Source: Methylobacterium sp. Leaf123
GTDB lineage: Bacteria; Pseudomonadota; Alphaproteobacteria; Rhizobiales; Beijerinckiaceae
DNA: 64,000 bases
NCBI RefSeq assembly: GCF_001423405.1
Contig: NZ_LMNS01000003.1
Coordinates: 121,154-185,153 of the forward strand
Direction of reading: 5' to 3'
In this document: positions 35,300 to 44,971 of the stretch, piece after piece
Position numbering within the stretch: the stretch's first letter is position 1
Layout of the letters: each line of letters begins with the position of its first letter
Position numbers and translations under genes: made by a program
Notes under the pieces: generated by a model
The model's input: only the letters and a program-made list of their open reading frames with translations
What the model was told of the DNA's origin: nothing
The model's database searches: none

Positions 35300-36970
35300 A
35301 TGACACTCAAGCGCACTCTCATGGGGCTGTTCGCGCTCATGCTGCTGTTCGCCGTCGGGCAGGGCGTTCTCGCCTTGATCAAGCTCGACACGATCGGTGA
35401 GCGGACGACGGAGCTCCTTGACACCACGATCCCGTCGATCAACGAGGCCCACAGCATCAACGCCTTCATAATTCGGACGCGGCTGTGGCAGTTCCGCTAT
35501 GTGACGGCCGAGAACGAGACCGTGCGGGCCGAAAGCGGTGAGAAGGTTAAGGCTTTCATACGGGACCGTGATGCCAAGGTCGAAGCGTATCGTCGGCTGG
35601 TCTCCTCGCCCGAGGAGCAGCGGATCTACAACGATCTCCTGGCCAAGCTGGAACAATTGAAGCCCGATTGGGACCGGCTTCGCGACTTCCGGCCCGACCA
35701 GCAGGATGAGGCGCTCAACTACTTCCGCGGCCCCATGAACACGCGCTACCTCGCCACCTCCGAGGCGGCGCGGGCCCTCGTCGATGTCAACCTGGCTGCC
35801 AGCAAGGTCGCCGACACCGCGATCCGCGCCGAGCAGGCCACGGCGGTGAAGGTCACGCTGGTGGCGCTCTGCGTCACGACGCTGACGGCCTTCGGCGCGA
35901 TGATCTTCTCCTTCGTCGGCGTGTCGCGCCCGATCGAGCGGATGACGGCGGCAATGCGCCGTCTGGCCGGCGGTGACACCGATGCGCCGATCCCCTTCGC
36001 GCAGCGGCGCGACGAGATCGGGGAGATGTCCGCCACCGTCCACGTCTTCCGCGACAACCTGCTGCGGGCCCGCGCGCTCGAGAAGGAAACCGAACTCGCC
36101 CGCGCCTCGGCGGAAGAGCAGCGCAAGGCCGGCATGCGCGAGATGGCCGACGGCTTCGAGCAGGCGGTCGGCGGCATCCTAGGCACGGTGACCGCGGCGG
36201 CGACCGAGCTTCAGGTCACGGCTCAGAGCATGACTGCGATCGCGACGGAGACCGCGGCACAATCCACCGCCGTGGCCGCTGCGGCCGAGCAGGCGGCCGG
36301 CAATGTCGGCATGGTGGCCGCCGCGAGCGAGGAACTCGGCGCGTCGGTGCAGGAGATCGGGCGGCAGGTCGCCGGCTCGGCCGAACTCGCTGGGGTCGCC
36401 GCCGGCGAGGCCGGGCAGACCGTCGCCCTGGTCCGCGATCTCTCGGAGGCCGCGGCGCGGATCGGCGATGTGGTGGCGCTGATCTCGACCATCGCCGGCC
36501 AGACCAACCTGCTGGCCCTCAACGCAACGATCGAGGCGGCGCGGGCCGGGGAGGCCGGTCGCGGCTTTGCCGTCGTCGCCGCCGAGGTCAAGGAGCTCGC
36601 CAACCAGACGGCGCGGGCGACCGAGGAGATCTCGACCCAGATCGCCCGCATTCAGGGGGCGACCGGCGAGGCCGTCTCGGCGATCGACGGCATCAGCACC
36701 CGCATCCGCGAGATCAGCGGCGTCGCCACCGGCATCGCGGCGGCGGTGGAAGAGCAGGGCGCAGCCACCCAGGAGATCGTGCGCAATGTCGGCCAGGCCT
36801 CGACCGGCACGTCCGAGGTGACGAACAACATCGCGGGCGTCGCTAACGCCGCCGAGGAGACCGGGGCGGCCGCGTCCCAGGTGCTGCACTCGGCATCGGA
36901 CCTCTCCCGGCAGGCCGAGCGCCTGAACACGGAGATGACCCGCTTCCTCACCACCGTGCGGGCGGCCTGA
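35300..36970 (+). CDS. Methyl-accepting chemotaxis protein
   Basis: The 556-residue chemoreceptor has a first membrane segment near the N-terminus ([20 protein letters not shown]). A periplasmic four-helix-bundle-like sensor follows (about residues 30-190), then a second membrane segment ([20 protein letters not shown]), a HAMP domain ([20 protein letters not shown]) and a long coiled-coil signalling region. The hairpin tip is [20 protein letters not shown], where CheA/CheW bind. The ATG at 35300 puts the first membrane helix at the N-terminus; a GTG at 35228 would add 24 residues. No chemotaxis genes are nearby, so it is an orphan receptor. The ligand is unknown. Confidence 0.92.
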   Translation: MTLKRTLMGLFALMLLFAVGQGVLALIKLDTIGERTTELLDTTIPSINEAHSINAFIIRTRLWQFRYVTAENETVRAESGEKVKAFIRDRDAKVEAYRRLVSSPEEQRIYNDLLAKLEQLKPDWDRLRDFRPDQQDEALNYFRGPMNTRYLATSEAARALVDVNLAASKVADTAIRAEQATAVKVTLVALCVTTLTAFGAMIFSFVGVSRPIERMTAAMRRLAGGDTDAPIPFAQRRDEIGEMSATVHVFRDNLLRARALEKETELARASAEEQRKAGMREMADGFEQAVGGILGTVTAAATELQVTAQSMTAIATETAAQSTAVAAAAEQAAGNVGMVAAASEELGASVQEIGRQVAGSAELAGVAAGEAGQTVALVRDLSEAAARIGDVVALISTIAGQTNLLALNATIEAARAGEAGRGFAVVAAEVKELANQTARATEEISTQIARIQGATGEAVSAIDGISTRIREISGVATGIAAAVEEQGAATQEIVRNVGQASTGTSEVTNNIAGVANAAEETGAAASQVLHSASDLSRQAERLNTEMTRFLTTVRAA

Positions 36971-37031
36971 AGCATCGCCCTCCAACCGCCTCGTCAGACC
37001 GACGGGGCGGGACAAAGAGTTCGACATGGCG

Positions 37032-37068
37032 GCGGGGCCGGGACGCAGATGCCGTCCCGGCCCCGCCT
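37032..37068 (+). terminator. Strong hairpin after the chemoreceptor gene
   Basis: A perfect 15-bp GC-rich stem (37032-37046 with 37054-37068) with a 7-base loop and two following T residues lies 61 bases after the chemoreceptor stop. It is a likely terminator separating it from rpsB. Confidence 0.7.
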
Positions 37069-37209
37069 TGCGTCGCACGCTTCCATCTGCTAACGCCCCG
37101 CCCATCCCACACGCGGAGCCGGCCCCATGCCTGAATGGGGCGTTTCCGGTGGCCGGCCGATTGGCCAGCTACTCCTCCGCGGCGGTATCAACCGGAGAGA
37201 CCAAAGATC

Positions 37210-38277
37210 ATGGCCGTCGATTTCTCTATGCGCCAGCTCCTCGAGGCCGGCGCCCATTTCGGGCACCAGTCGCACCGCTGGAACCCGAAGATGCAGCCCT
37301 ACATCTTCGGCACCCGCAACAACATCCACATCATCGACCTCGCCCAGACGGTGCCGGCGCTGCACGCCGCCCTCCAGGCGGTGAGCGACACGGTTGCCCG
37401 CGGCGGTCGCGTGCTGTTCGTCGGCACCAAGCGCCAGGCGGCGGATTCCATCGCCGAAGCCGCCAAGCGCTCGGCCCAGTACTACGTCAACTCCCGCTGG
37501 CTCGGCGGCATGCTGACCAACTGGAAGACCATCTCCGGCTCGATCCAGCGCCTGCGCAAGGTCGATGAGACGCTCGAAGGCGGGGCCGTCGGCCTCACCA
37601 AGAAGGAGCGCCTCATGCTGACGCGTGAGAAGGACAAGCTCGAGAAGGCGCTCGGCGGCATCAAGGATATGGGCGGCGTGCCCGACCTGCTGTTCGTGAT
37701 CGACACCAACAAGGAGCAGCTCGCGATCAAGGAGGCCCAGCGCCTCGGCATCCCGGTTGCCGCCATCGTCGACACGAACTGCAACCCGGACGGCATCTCC
37801 TACATCGTCCCCGCCAATGACGACGCCGGCCGCGCCATCGCGCTGTACTGCGATCTCATCGCCCGTGCGGCGATCGAGGGCATCGGCCGCGGCCAGGGCG
37901 CGCTCGGCCTCGACATGGGCGCCTCCGAGGAGCCGACCGCCGAGGAACTGCCGCCGGCCAACGACGACGTCGCGGTGTCCGTGGCTTCCGACGCGATCGC
38001 CCCGGCCGACGTTGCCGCGCTTGCCGAGTCGACCGAGCATTTCGAGCAGCTCGCCGCCCCGCGCGGCGCGCCCGACGACCTGACCAAGCTCAACGGCGTC
38101 GGCCCGCAGCTCGTGCAGAAGCTCAACGATGCCGGCGTGTGGCACTACTGGCAGATCGCCGCGATGCAGCCCGAGGACGTGGCCAAGCTCGACGCCGACC
38201 TGAAGCTCAACGGCCGCTTCGCCCGCGACGGCTGGGTCGAGCAGTCCCGCGCCTTCGTCGAGGCCTCCGCGGCGTAA
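37210..38277 (+). CDS. rpsB: 30S ribosomal protein S2 with C-terminal helix-hairpin-helix tail
   Basis: Protein S2 (355 residues) begins [20 protein letters not shown] and shows the usual [20 protein letters not shown] and [20 protein letters not shown]. Typical S2 ends near residue 240-260. Here an acidic linker leads to an extra domain at about residues 289-355 ([20 protein letters not shown], then [20 protein letters not shown]). This is a helix-hairpin-helix unit like the tail of alphaproteobacterial L21. The ATG at 37210 has GGAGAGACC upstream. tsf follows after two hairpins. Confidence 0.96.
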   Translation: MAVDFSMRQLLEAGAHFGHQSHRWNPKMQPYIFGTRNNIHIIDLAQTVPALHAALQAVSDTVARGGRVLFVGTKRQAADSIAEAAKRSAQYYVNSRWLGGMLTNWKTISGSIQRLRKVDETLEGGAVGLTKKERLMLTREKDKLEKALGGIKDMGGVPDLLFVIDTNKEQLAIKEAQRLGIPVAAIVDTNCNPDGISYIVPANDDAGRAIALYCDLIARAAIEGIGRGQGALGLDMGASEEPTAEELPPANDDVAVSVASDAIAPADVAALAESTEHFEQLAAPRGAPDDLTKLNGVGPQLVQKLNDAGVWHYWQIAAMQPEDVAKLDADLKLNGRFARDGWVEQSRAFVEASAA

Positions 38278-38289
38278 GTCCCGCGTTCA

Positions 38290-38313
38290 CCGCCGGGCTT
38301 TTTCGCCCGGCGG
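38290..38313 (+). terminator. Hairpin between rpsB and tsf
   Basis: A 9-bp stem (CCGCCGGGC at 38290-38298, GCCCGGCGG at 38305-38313) encloses a TTTTTC loop. A second weaker pairing (AGCCCGG near 38336 with CCGGGCT near 38358) follows. It may act as an attenuator that sets the S2 to EF-Ts ratio, rather than a full stop. Confidence 0.55.
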
Positions 38314-38422
38314 CCCGACCGTCATCTTCCTGCAAAGCCCGGTGCTTTCAAAGAGCGCCGGGCTCATTCACTTGAAGACCCGCTCTTCAAGCCCCGTTCT
38401 TCAAGACCTCGAGAGGATCGCC

Positions 38423-39343
38423 ATGGCCAACATCACCGCCGCACTCGTGAAAGAGCTTCGCGAAAAGACCGGCGCCGGCATGATGGATTGCAAGGGCGCG
38501 CTCAACGAGACCAACGGCGACCTCGAAGCGGCGGTCGATTGGCTGCGCAAGAAGGGTCTCGCCAAGGCCGCCAAGAAGGCTGGCCGCGTCGCCGCCGAGG
38601 GCCTCGTCGCCGTCGAGTCCGCCGGCCGCCACGCCGCGGTGGTCGAGGTGAATTCCGAGACCGACTTCGTCGCCCGCAACGACGGCTTCCAGGCCTTCGC
38701 CCGCGAGGCCGCCAAGCTCGCGCTCAACACCGACGGCACCCTCGAAGGGCTCCAGGCCGCGACCTTCCCCGGCTCGTCCGAGACGGTGCAGGAGAAGCTC
38801 TCGAACCTCATCGCCACCATCGGCGAGAACATGACCCTGCGCCGCGTCTCCAAGCTCGAAGTGAGCAAGGGCGTGATCGCCTCCTACGTCCACGGCCAGA
38901 TCAACGAAGGCCTCGGCAAGATCGGCGTGCTCGTGGCGCTCGAGTCCGAGGGGGACGTCGAGTTCCTCTCCACGCTCGGCCGCCAGATCGCCATGCACAT
39001 CGCCGCCACCAACCCGACGGCGCTCGATGCCTCGGGCGTCGATCCGGCCGTGGTCGAGCGCGAGAGCAACATCCTGCGCGAGAAGAACGCCGGCAAGCCG
39101 GACCACGTGATGGCCAAGATCGTCGAGAGCGGCCTGAAGAGCTACTACAAGGAGGTCACCCTCCTGGAGCAGCCCTTCGTCCATGACGGCTCCAAGACCG
39201 TCTCGCAGATCCTCAAGGAAGCCGCGGGCAAGGCCGGCGGCGAGGTCGCGATCAAGGGCTTCGTCCGCTACGCGCTGGGCGAGGGCATCGAGAAGGACGA
39301 CGGCCCGGATTTCGCTTCCGAAGTCGCGAGCATGTCGCGCTAA
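38423..39343 (+). CDS. tsf: Elongation factor Ts
   Basis: EF-Ts (306 residues) is the nucleotide exchange factor for EF-Tu. It begins [20 protein letters not shown], followed by [20 protein letters not shown]. The core contains [20 protein letters not shown], the segment that contacts EF-Tu, and ends with [20 protein letters not shown]. The ATG at 38423 follows GAGAGGA. It lies between rpsB and pyrH, as in almost all bacteria. Confidence 0.97.
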   Translation: MANITAALVKELREKTGAGMMDCKGALNETNGDLEAAVDWLRKKGLAKAAKKAGRVAAEGLVAVESAGRHAAVVEVNSETDFVARNDGFQAFAREAAKLALNTDGTLEGLQAATFPGSSETVQEKLSNLIATIGENMTLRRVSKLEVSKGVIASYVHGQINEGLGKIGVLVALESEGDVEFLSTLGRQIAMHIAATNPTALDASGVDPAVVERESNILREKNAGKPDHVMAKIVESGLKSYYKEVTLLEQPFVHDGSKTVSQILKEAAGKAGGEVAIKGFVRYALGEGIEKDDGPDFASEVASMSR

Positions 39344-39510
39344 AGGCTGGGCAAGGGGGCATCGGGAGCCGGGTTCGGCCTCCGGTCGTCACCGATCCTC
39401 ACAGGTCGTCATACGGGGGCGGCGGCAGCGATGCCGTCGCCCCTCGACGTTCGGCCCCCCGTCTTGTTAGAAGCCGCGGCGCCCGGAACCCGAGACGACG
39501 AGGATCTTCG

Positions 39511-40233
39511 ATGTCGGAGACGACAAGCTACCGCCGCGTCCTCGTCAAACTCTCCGGGGAGGCCCTGGCCGCCCCAGACGGTTTCTGGCTGCATCCACCG
39601 ATGCTGGCGTCTTTGGCCGAGGACATCGCGGCCACGATCTCCCGCGGGATTCAGATCGCGGTGGTGGTCGGCGGCGGCAACCTGATCCGTGGCGCGCGCA
39701 TCTCCCAGGCCGGCTGGATCGACCGGGCGACGGGCGATTCCCTCGGCATGATGGCGACGGTGATGAATTCGCTCGCCATCGAGACCGCGCTCAATGCCGC
39801 GGGCGTTCAGGCGCGCACCATGTCGGCGGTGTCGATGCCGACCATCTGCGAGACCTATGCCCGCCAGCCGGCGCTGCACCATCTCGACAAGGGACAGGTC
39901 GTGGTGCTCGCGGGTGGCACCGGCAACCCGTACTTCACCACCGACACCGCTGCGGTCCTGCGCGCGGCGGAACTGCGCTGCGATGCCGTGCTGAAGGCGA
40001 CGCAGGTGGACGGCGTCTACTCGGCCGATCCGAAGCGCGACCCGGACGCGATCCGCTACGATCGCATCACCCACGACGAGGCGATTGCCCGCGATCTCAA
40101 GGTGATGGACACCGCCGCCTTTGCCCTGGCGCGGGAGAGCCGCCTCACCATCGTGGTGGGCTCGGTGCACGTCCCGAGTTCGATCAATGCGATTCTGACG
40201 GGCGCCTCGGTCGCGACCCGCGTGGTGCCCTGA
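39511..40233 (+). CDS. pyrH: Uridylate kinase
   Basis: The bacterial UMP kinase (240 residues, amino acid kinase fold) makes UDP from UMP. It begins MSETTSYRRVLVKLSGEALA. Marks are IQIAVVVGGGNLIRGARISQ, MNSLAIETALNAAGVQARTM, GTGNPYFTTDTAAVLRAAEL and LKATQVDGVYSADPKRDPDA. frr normally follows directly; here it is found 13.2 kb away on the other strand. Confidence 0.96.
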   Translation: MSETTSYRRVLVKLSGEALAAPDGFWLHPPMLASLAEDIAATISRGIQIAVVVGGGNLIRGARISQAGWIDRATGDSLGMMATVMNSLAIETALNAAGVQARTMSAVSMPTICETYARQPALHHLDKGQVVVLAGGTGNPYFTTDTAAVLRAAELRCDAVLKATQVDGVYSADPKRDPDAIRYDRITHDEAIARDLKVMDTAAFALARESRLTIVVGSVHVPSSINAILTGASVATRVVP

Positions 40234-40366
40234 CGATCACAGACTCCGGCGTGACAGGGTGCGGTGTTCCACCGGTACAGTCCGGACGCTGACGCTTCTC
40301 AGGTCGATCTGCGGGGCCTTCCCGTTCCGTACCCGTGGGTTGCCGGAGCTAAGCCTCGGATCAGCC

Positions 40367-40978
40367 ATGGCCAAGACGCTTTTCCTTCCCGGAGCCTCGG
40401 GGCATGCGTCCTTCTGGAAGCCGGTCGCCCGCAAGGCCGGGCTGGAAGGTACGTTCCTGTCGTGGCCGGGGTTGGGTGCAGAACCCCCACAGCCGGGTAT
40501 TGCGGGAATCGACGATCTCAGCGCCTTCGTGGAGCGTGAGATGACGGAACCGGTCCGCATCGTTGCGCAGTCGATGGGCGGCCTGATTGCGATCAATCTG
40601 GCCTTGTCGAAGCCCCACTTGGTCGAACGCCTCGTGTTGGCGGTGACGTCGGGAGGCGTGCCGGTCGCCGATTTGGGAGGGGCGGACTGGCGGTCTGATT
40701 ACTTTGCCGCTTTCCCCGATGCGGCGCGGTGGATCGGCGATCCCGTCTGTGATCTGTCGAGCCGGATTCCGGAAATCGAAGCGCAGACATTGCTCCTATG
40801 GGGCGACTCGGACCCGATCAGTCCTGTCGCCGTCGGGGAGCGCCTGCTGGCCCTTCTCCCGAATGCGCGTCTTCGCGTTTTTCCCGGCGCAGAGCACGAC
40901 CTTGCTCAAACGCATACGGATGCGGTCGCAGCGGAAATCAGGTCTCATCTCATGAACGAGACCAGTTCCCTCATCTGA
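40367..40978 (+). CDS. Small alpha/beta-fold hydrolase
   Basis: The 203-residue alpha/beta hydrolase begins MAKTLFLPGASGHASFWKPV. The nucleophile elbow is AQSMGG with the catalytic Ser. The acid is the Asp in LLWGDSDPISPVAVGERLL, and the His is in PGAEHDLAQTHTDAVAAEI. The cap region is very short, so it is a small esterase-like member. Substrate unknown. It lies at the left end of the segment that separates pyrH from frr, and has lower GC and less biased codons than pyrH. Confidence 0.83.
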   Translation: MAKTLFLPGASGHASFWKPVARKAGLEGTFLSWPGLGAEPPQPGIAGIDDLSAFVEREMTEPVRIVAQSMGGLIAINLALSKPHLVERLVLAVTSGGVPVADLGGADWRSDYFAAFPDAARWIGDPVCDLSSRIPEIEAQTLLLWGDSDPISPVAVGERLLALLPNARLRVFPGAEHDLAQTHTDAVAAEIRSHLMNETSSLI

Positions 40979-41021
40979 GGTGGACGTTCGGCGTTCCGGC
41001 CTGGAACCGACCCTACCCTTG

Positions 41022-41061
41022 AGAAGCGGGCCGCGACGGAACTGCGCTGCGGCCCGCTTCT
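41022..41061. terminator. Bidirectional hairpin between convergent hydrolase and ppa
   Basis: A perfect 13-bp stem (41022-41034 with 41049-41061) with a 14-base loop lies between the ends of two convergent genes. It probably terminates both. Confidence 0.7.
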
Positions 41062-41077
41062 GTCGTCGAAGAACGAA

Positions 41078-41617
41078 TCAGCCGACCTTCTGGGCCTTGG
41101 CGCGCTCGATGCCTTCGAGAATCAGGCGATGGGCCTCCGCCTTGTCGCCCCAGCGCACGACCTTCACCCACTTGCCGGGCTCCAGATCCTTGTAGTGCTC
41201 GAAGAAGTGCTGGATCTGGCTGACCGTGATCTCGGGCAGGTCGGTGTAGTTCTCAACGCGGTTGTAGCGCTGGGTCAGCTTGCGCGAGGGGACGGCGATG
41301 ATCTTCTCGTCCTCGCCGCCGTCATCCTCCATCACCAGAACGCCGACGGGGCGCACGCTGATGACCGCGCCCGGGATGATCGCGCGGGTGTTGGCCACCA
41401 GCACGTCGCAGGGATCGCCGTCGCCGGAGAGGGTATGCGGGATGAAGCCGTAATTGCCCGGATAGAACATCGGCGTGTAGAGGAACCGGTCGACGACGAG
41501 CGTGCCGGCGTCCTTGTCCATCTCGTACTTGATCGGCTCGCCGCCGAGCGGCACTTCGACGATCACGTTGACGTCGTCCGGCGGATTCTTGCCGATCGAG
41601 ATGGCGTTGATGTCCAT
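41078..41617 (-). CDS. ppa: Inorganic pyrophosphatase, family I
   Basis: The soluble pyrophosphatase (179 residues) hydrolyses PPi to two phosphates with Mg. It begins [20 protein letters not shown]. The active-site box is [20 protein letters not shown] (family signature D-G-D-P-x-D). Other marks are [20 protein letters not shown] and [13 protein letters not shown]. The ATG at 41617 matches the family start. Confidence 0.96.
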   Translation of the reverse strand: MDINAISIGKNPPDDVNVIVEVPLGGEPIKYEMDKDAGTLVVDRFLYTPMFYPGNYGFIPHTLSGDGDPCDVLVANTRAIIPGAVISVRPVGVLVMEDDGGEDEKIIAVPSRKLTQRYNRVENYTDLPEITVSQIQHFFEHYKDLEPGKWVKVVRWGDKAEAHRLILEGIERAKAQKVG

Positions 41618-41973
41618 GGGCCTGTGCTCTCTGAAATCCGGCCGTCGGACGCTTCGCCCTGTCCGGCGGGTTGCATCGTGCGGGGGCGGCTGACGACGCC
41701 GCACCCATCGATCGATGTCTTAGATTGTGCGAGCGGGAAATGAAATCGTCCCTCTGGCCAAGTTGTGTGTCCTCCGCCATCGCGTGGCGGAAAACGCTGG
41801 TTTGCCCCGTCCGGCCCTGATTCCAGCTTCGGGCGGCGGCCCGCTTATCCCCGGCGCACACGCAAACGCGCCATGCAAACCCGGACCGGGAACACTCCGT
41901 CGGTCCAAGCGTAAGCATGAAGGTACAACCGAGCGTAGGCGTCGCCCGAGCCCGCGCCATGCAAGGGCAGGAT

Positions 41974-42432
41974 ATGAATCGCATTGCCATCATCGCCTTG
42001 GGTGCACTGGCTTTGGGAGTGGGATCCCTCGCCGCCACGGCTCCCGCGAAGGCGGACGAAGAGGCCGGATACGGCCGCCGCAGCGTTTATCGGGAATCCA
42101 GAATCGTCCGGCGCCACGTCGTCCGCCGGCCGCGCCGCATCGTGCGCGAGGTCATCGTCGAGCGGCCTGTCTACCGCACCCGGATCGTCCGCCGGATCGT
42201 GGTCGAGCGCCCCGTCTACCGGACCCGGATCGTGCGCGAGGTGTTCGACGAGCCCTTCGACGTCGGACCGCCGCCCTTCGCCTACGGACCTCCGCCGCCC
42301 TTCGCCTACGGGCCGCCGCCCCGGTTCGCCTACGGCCCCCGCTACTTCCGGCCGCCGCTTCGCCCGGTCGGTTACGGGCCGGGTTTCGGCCCCGGCTTCG
42401 GGCCCGGTTTCGGCTACGGCCCGTTCTTCTAG
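41974..42432 (+). CDS. Secreted repetitive protein (Arg/Val and Gly/Pro/Phe/Tyr repeats)
   Basis: The 152-residue protein has a Sec signal peptide (MNRIAIIALGALALGVGSLA, ending near APAKA). The mature part has two parts. The first is a basic region with two near-identical units (VERPVYRTRIVR). The second is a low-complexity tail of PPPFAYGP units and then GPGFGPGFGPGFGYGPFF. No cysteines are present. Small envelope proteins of this type occur in Methylobacterium-like bacteria; the function is unknown. The ATG at 41974 has AAGGGCAGG upstream. Confidence 0.7.
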   Translation: MNRIAIIALGALALGVGSLAATAPAKADEEAGYGRRSVYRESRIVRRHVVRRPRRIVREVIVERPVYRTRIVRRIVVERPVYRTRIVREVFDEPFDVGPPPFAYGPPPPFAYGPPPRFAYGPRYFRPPLRPVGYGPGFGPGFGPGFGYGPFF

Positions 42433-42536
42433 AACCCTATAGAAGGGCGGCCTTTCGCATCGTCTGAACCCTCAGGCGGTCCGGAAGGCCGTCGTGTCAG
42501 GTCGATGCGCTGGTCGATTCGCTGGCGCCGAGGCGA

Positions 42537-43043
42537 TCAGGTGAACAGGTAGCCGATCTTCGGCAGGCAGAAGCCGGAGACGCGCTCCACCGATTCCGCG
42601 CCCGCCACGCCGCCCAAACCCTCGTAGAAGCCGCAGGCGCGGGCGTTGTCGGCCAGCGCCCAGACGCCGATGCGGGTGAACCCGCGGTCGATCAGGTCGT
42701 TGCGCACCGCCCGGAACAGGCGGGTGCCGAGCCCGAGGCCCTGGAATTCCGGGGCGATGTAGAGTTCGTCGATCTCTCCGTCGGCGCGCATGGCCCGGTC
42801 GCGCGCCCGGCCGTAGGCGGCATAGCCCGCGATCCGCTCGCCGAAGGCGATGACCGCGAATCCGCGCCCGCCGCCGATCATGTCGCGCCAGGTCTCCGGC
42901 CCGCGCCGGGCCAGGAATCGCTCCAGGGCGACCCCTGGTATCACGCCCTGATAGGCCTCGCGCCACGCATCGTCGAAGACCGCCGAGAGGCTGGCCGCGT
43001 CCGCGGCGCGGGCACGGCGGATGCTCACCGTGGTCGTCGTCAT
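42537..43043 (-). CDS. GNAT family N-acetyltransferase
   Basis: The 168-residue GNAT protein begins MTTTTVSIRRARAADAASLS. Motif A reads IDELYIAPEFQGLGLGTRLF, and the last strand-helix is IGVWALADNARACGFYEGLG. It is a single-domain acetyltransferase with unknown substrate. The ATG at 43043 is preferred; the frame is open to 43163 but without family features. It is divergent from the phosphatase-like gene. Confidence 0.87.
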   Translation of the reverse strand: MTTTTVSIRRARAADAASLSAVFDDAWREAYQGVIPGVALERFLARRGPETWRDMIGGGRGFAVIAFGERIAGYAAYGRARDRAMRADGEIDELYIAPEFQGLGLGTRLFRAVRNDLIDRGFTRIGVWALADNARACGFYEGLGGVAGAESVERVSGFCLPKIGYLFT

Positions 43044-43180
43044 GGTGTGGTCCGGGTACGAGCCGATGCCGCATGATGAGGGCAAAGCGAGCGGTTCGGC
43101 AACGGCCTGAAACGGGATGCGTTGTCGCCCGAATCGCGGGCTGTTAGAGGAACGCTCCGACACGCCTCGCGCAGCAATCC

Positions 43181-43906
43181 GTGTTCAACCGCTTCCTTCC
43201 TCCCGAGACCCGCTACGCGCGGCGTATGGCCCGCATCGCGAAGTTCGAGCGGCCGATCGATGGCTCCGTCGACCGGGCGAAGGCCTGGGCGAACATGCTG
43301 CTGGTCGATCACGGGATTTTCCGTCTCGCCTATCTCAACCGGCACCGGATCGGCACCGGGATCGTCTGGCGCTCGGCCCAGCCGACGCCGCACCAGCTCG
43401 CATGGTTCAAGCGCCAGGGCGTGCGCACCATCGTCTCGCTGCGCGGCGGGCGCGAGCACGGCTCCTGGCCCCTCCAGCGCGAGGCCTGCGAACGGCAGGG
43501 GCTAAAGCTCGTCGAGTTCGTGCTGCGCTCGCGCGAGGCGCCTTCCCGCGAGACCCTGCTGGCGGCGCGCGACTTCTTCGCGGGCCTCGAATACCCCGCG
43601 GTGATGCATTGCAAGTCGGGGGCGGACCGGGCCGGGCTTGCCGCGACCCTGTTCCTGATCCTGCATGAAGGTCGGCCGGTGCGCGAGGCCTTGCGCCAGC
43701 TCTCGCCGCGCTACGGCCATTTCCGCTTTGCCAAGACCGGCATTCTCGACGCGTTCTTCGCCACCTATCTCCGCGAGGGCGAGGCGCGGGGTCAGAGCTT
43801 TCTGGAGTGGGTCGAGCACAGCTACGACCCGCAGGCGATCACCCACAACTTCCGCCCCGGTTTCTGGTCCGACGTCGTCGTCGACCGCCTGCTGCGGCGC
43901 GAGTAG
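43181..43906 (+). CDS. Tyrosine/dual-specificity phosphatase-like protein
   Basis: The 241-residue protein carries a Cys-x5-Arg phosphatase loop, HCKSGADRAG, with Cys144 and Arg150. An upstream substrate-trapping region reads GIVWRSAQPTPHQLAWFKRQ, then VRTIVSLRGGREHG. This matches the atypical bacterial tyrosine phosphatases often found with envelope polysaccharide genes. The start is a GTG at 43181; an ATG at 43226 is the alternative. The following WcbI-like gene is only about 40 bases away, so the two are probably one operon. Confidence 0.83.
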   Translation: MFNRFLPPETRYARRMARIAKFERPIDGSVDRAKAWANMLLVDHGIFRLAYLNRHRIGTGIVWRSAQPTPHQLAWFKRQGVRTIVSLRGGREHGSWPLQREACERQGLKLVEFVLRSREAPSRETLLAARDFFAGLEYPAVMHCKSGADRAGLAATLFLILHEGRPVREALRQLSPRYGHFRFAKTGILDAFFATYLREGEARGQSFLEWVEHSYDPQAITHNFRPGFWSDVVVDRLLRRE

Positions 43907-43947
43907 GCGCCGCCTTGGCCCTCAGGCTGTCCCGGCTGCTCGGAGCC

Positions 43948-44910
43948 ATGTCTCCCCCCTGGACCGGACGGCGCGGGTCGGACGAGGCCGGTCTGAACGG
44001 TCCCCGGATCGCGGTGATCGGCAATTGCCAGGCGAAGGGCGTGGCGGAGGCCGTGCGCATCCTCGCGCCGGGCGCGCGGGTGCGGCTGATCCCGATGAGC
44101 ATGTTGGGCAAGCGCGAGCGCAGCCTCGATGCCTTCGCCGCCACGCTCGGCGATTGCGATCACGTCTTCTCCCAACCCTTCCCGGCGGGCTTCTTCCCGG
44201 AGGGCGGCTCGGAGGCTTTGCGCGAACGGCTGCCACGGATGCGGCTGTTCCCCTCGATCGTCTTCACGGCGTTCCACCCGGATGCGGTCTATGTCGGGGA
44301 CCTCACCTCGGTCGCGCGGATGACACTGGTGCCGTCTCCGCTCGGCGCCTACCACTCGGCGATCATCCTGTTCGGTTTTCTCCAGGGGCTCTCGCAGGAG
44401 CGGATCGTCGGGCTGTTCCGCGAGGACGTGTTTTCGCGCCTGGGCTATCTCGACGCCTGGGGGCTGGCCGCCACGGACCTGATCGCATCGAGCCGGGCGA
44501 TCGGCTTCGACCTCTCGGGCGATCTGCTGCGCTGGTCGCGGGGCGGCCTGTTCATGCACAACATCAACCATCCGCGCCTGAGCGTGCTCGGCGACATCGC
44601 CGGGCGGCTGCTGCGGGAAGCCGGGCTCACGCCGCGGCCGGTCGCGGTGGAGGCCTACGTGCCGGATGAACTTCTCGATGACGCGATCTGGCCGGTCTAT
44701 CCGCCGGTGGCGATGCTCTACGGCGTGCCGGGCTCCACGGTGTTCAAGCGCCGCCAACGCCGGGGCGCACCGCCCGCGACGCTCGGCCTCGACGCCTTCG
44801 TCGCGGAAAGCCTCGCGATCTATCGCGGGCAGCCGCGCGAAATCCTGACCTGCCACCGGATCGAGCACTGGGCGGCCTCACCCGAGATTCGCCAGCTGTT
44901 CGCGACTTGA
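43948..44910 (+). CDS. WcbI-like polysaccharide biosynthesis protein
   Basis: The 320-residue protein has the WcbI signature IAVIGNCQAKGVAEAVRILA (Gly25-Asn26-Cys27-Gln28). Later landmarks are SIVFTAFHPDAVYVGDLTSV and LFMHNINHPRLSVLGDIAGR. WcbI proteins are linked to capsule biosynthesis and bind coenzyme A; an acetyl- or sulfo-transferase role has been proposed. The ATG at 43948 is chosen; an in-frame TTG at 43915 would add 11 residues. It follows the phosphatase-like gene. Confidence 0.8.
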   Translation: MSPPWTGRRGSDEAGLNGPRIAVIGNCQAKGVAEAVRILAPGARVRLIPMSMLGKRERSLDAFAATLGDCDHVFSQPFPAGFFPEGGSEALRERLPRMRLFPSIVFTAFHPDAVYVGDLTSVARMTLVPSPLGAYHSAIILFGFLQGLSQERIVGLFREDVFSRLGYLDAWGLAATDLIASSRAIGFDLSGDLLRWSRGGLFMHNINHPRLSVLGDIAGRLLREAGLTPRPVAVEAYVPDELLDDAIWPVYPPVAMLYGVPGSTVFKRRQRRGAPPATLGLDAFVAESLAIYRGQPREILTCHRIEHWAASPEIRQLFAT

Positions 44911-44971
44911 GCCCGTAACGGGTTCCCGAAGGGCAAGCCCTTTGGCGGGTCTCAGGGCAGAGCCCTGAATC

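Noticed and set aside
40234..40366. Repeat shared between the two supposed inversion breakpoints
   Set aside because: The spacers at 40.23-40.37 kb and 53.98-54.31 kb were compared by eye in both orientations and no common element longer than a few bases was seen.
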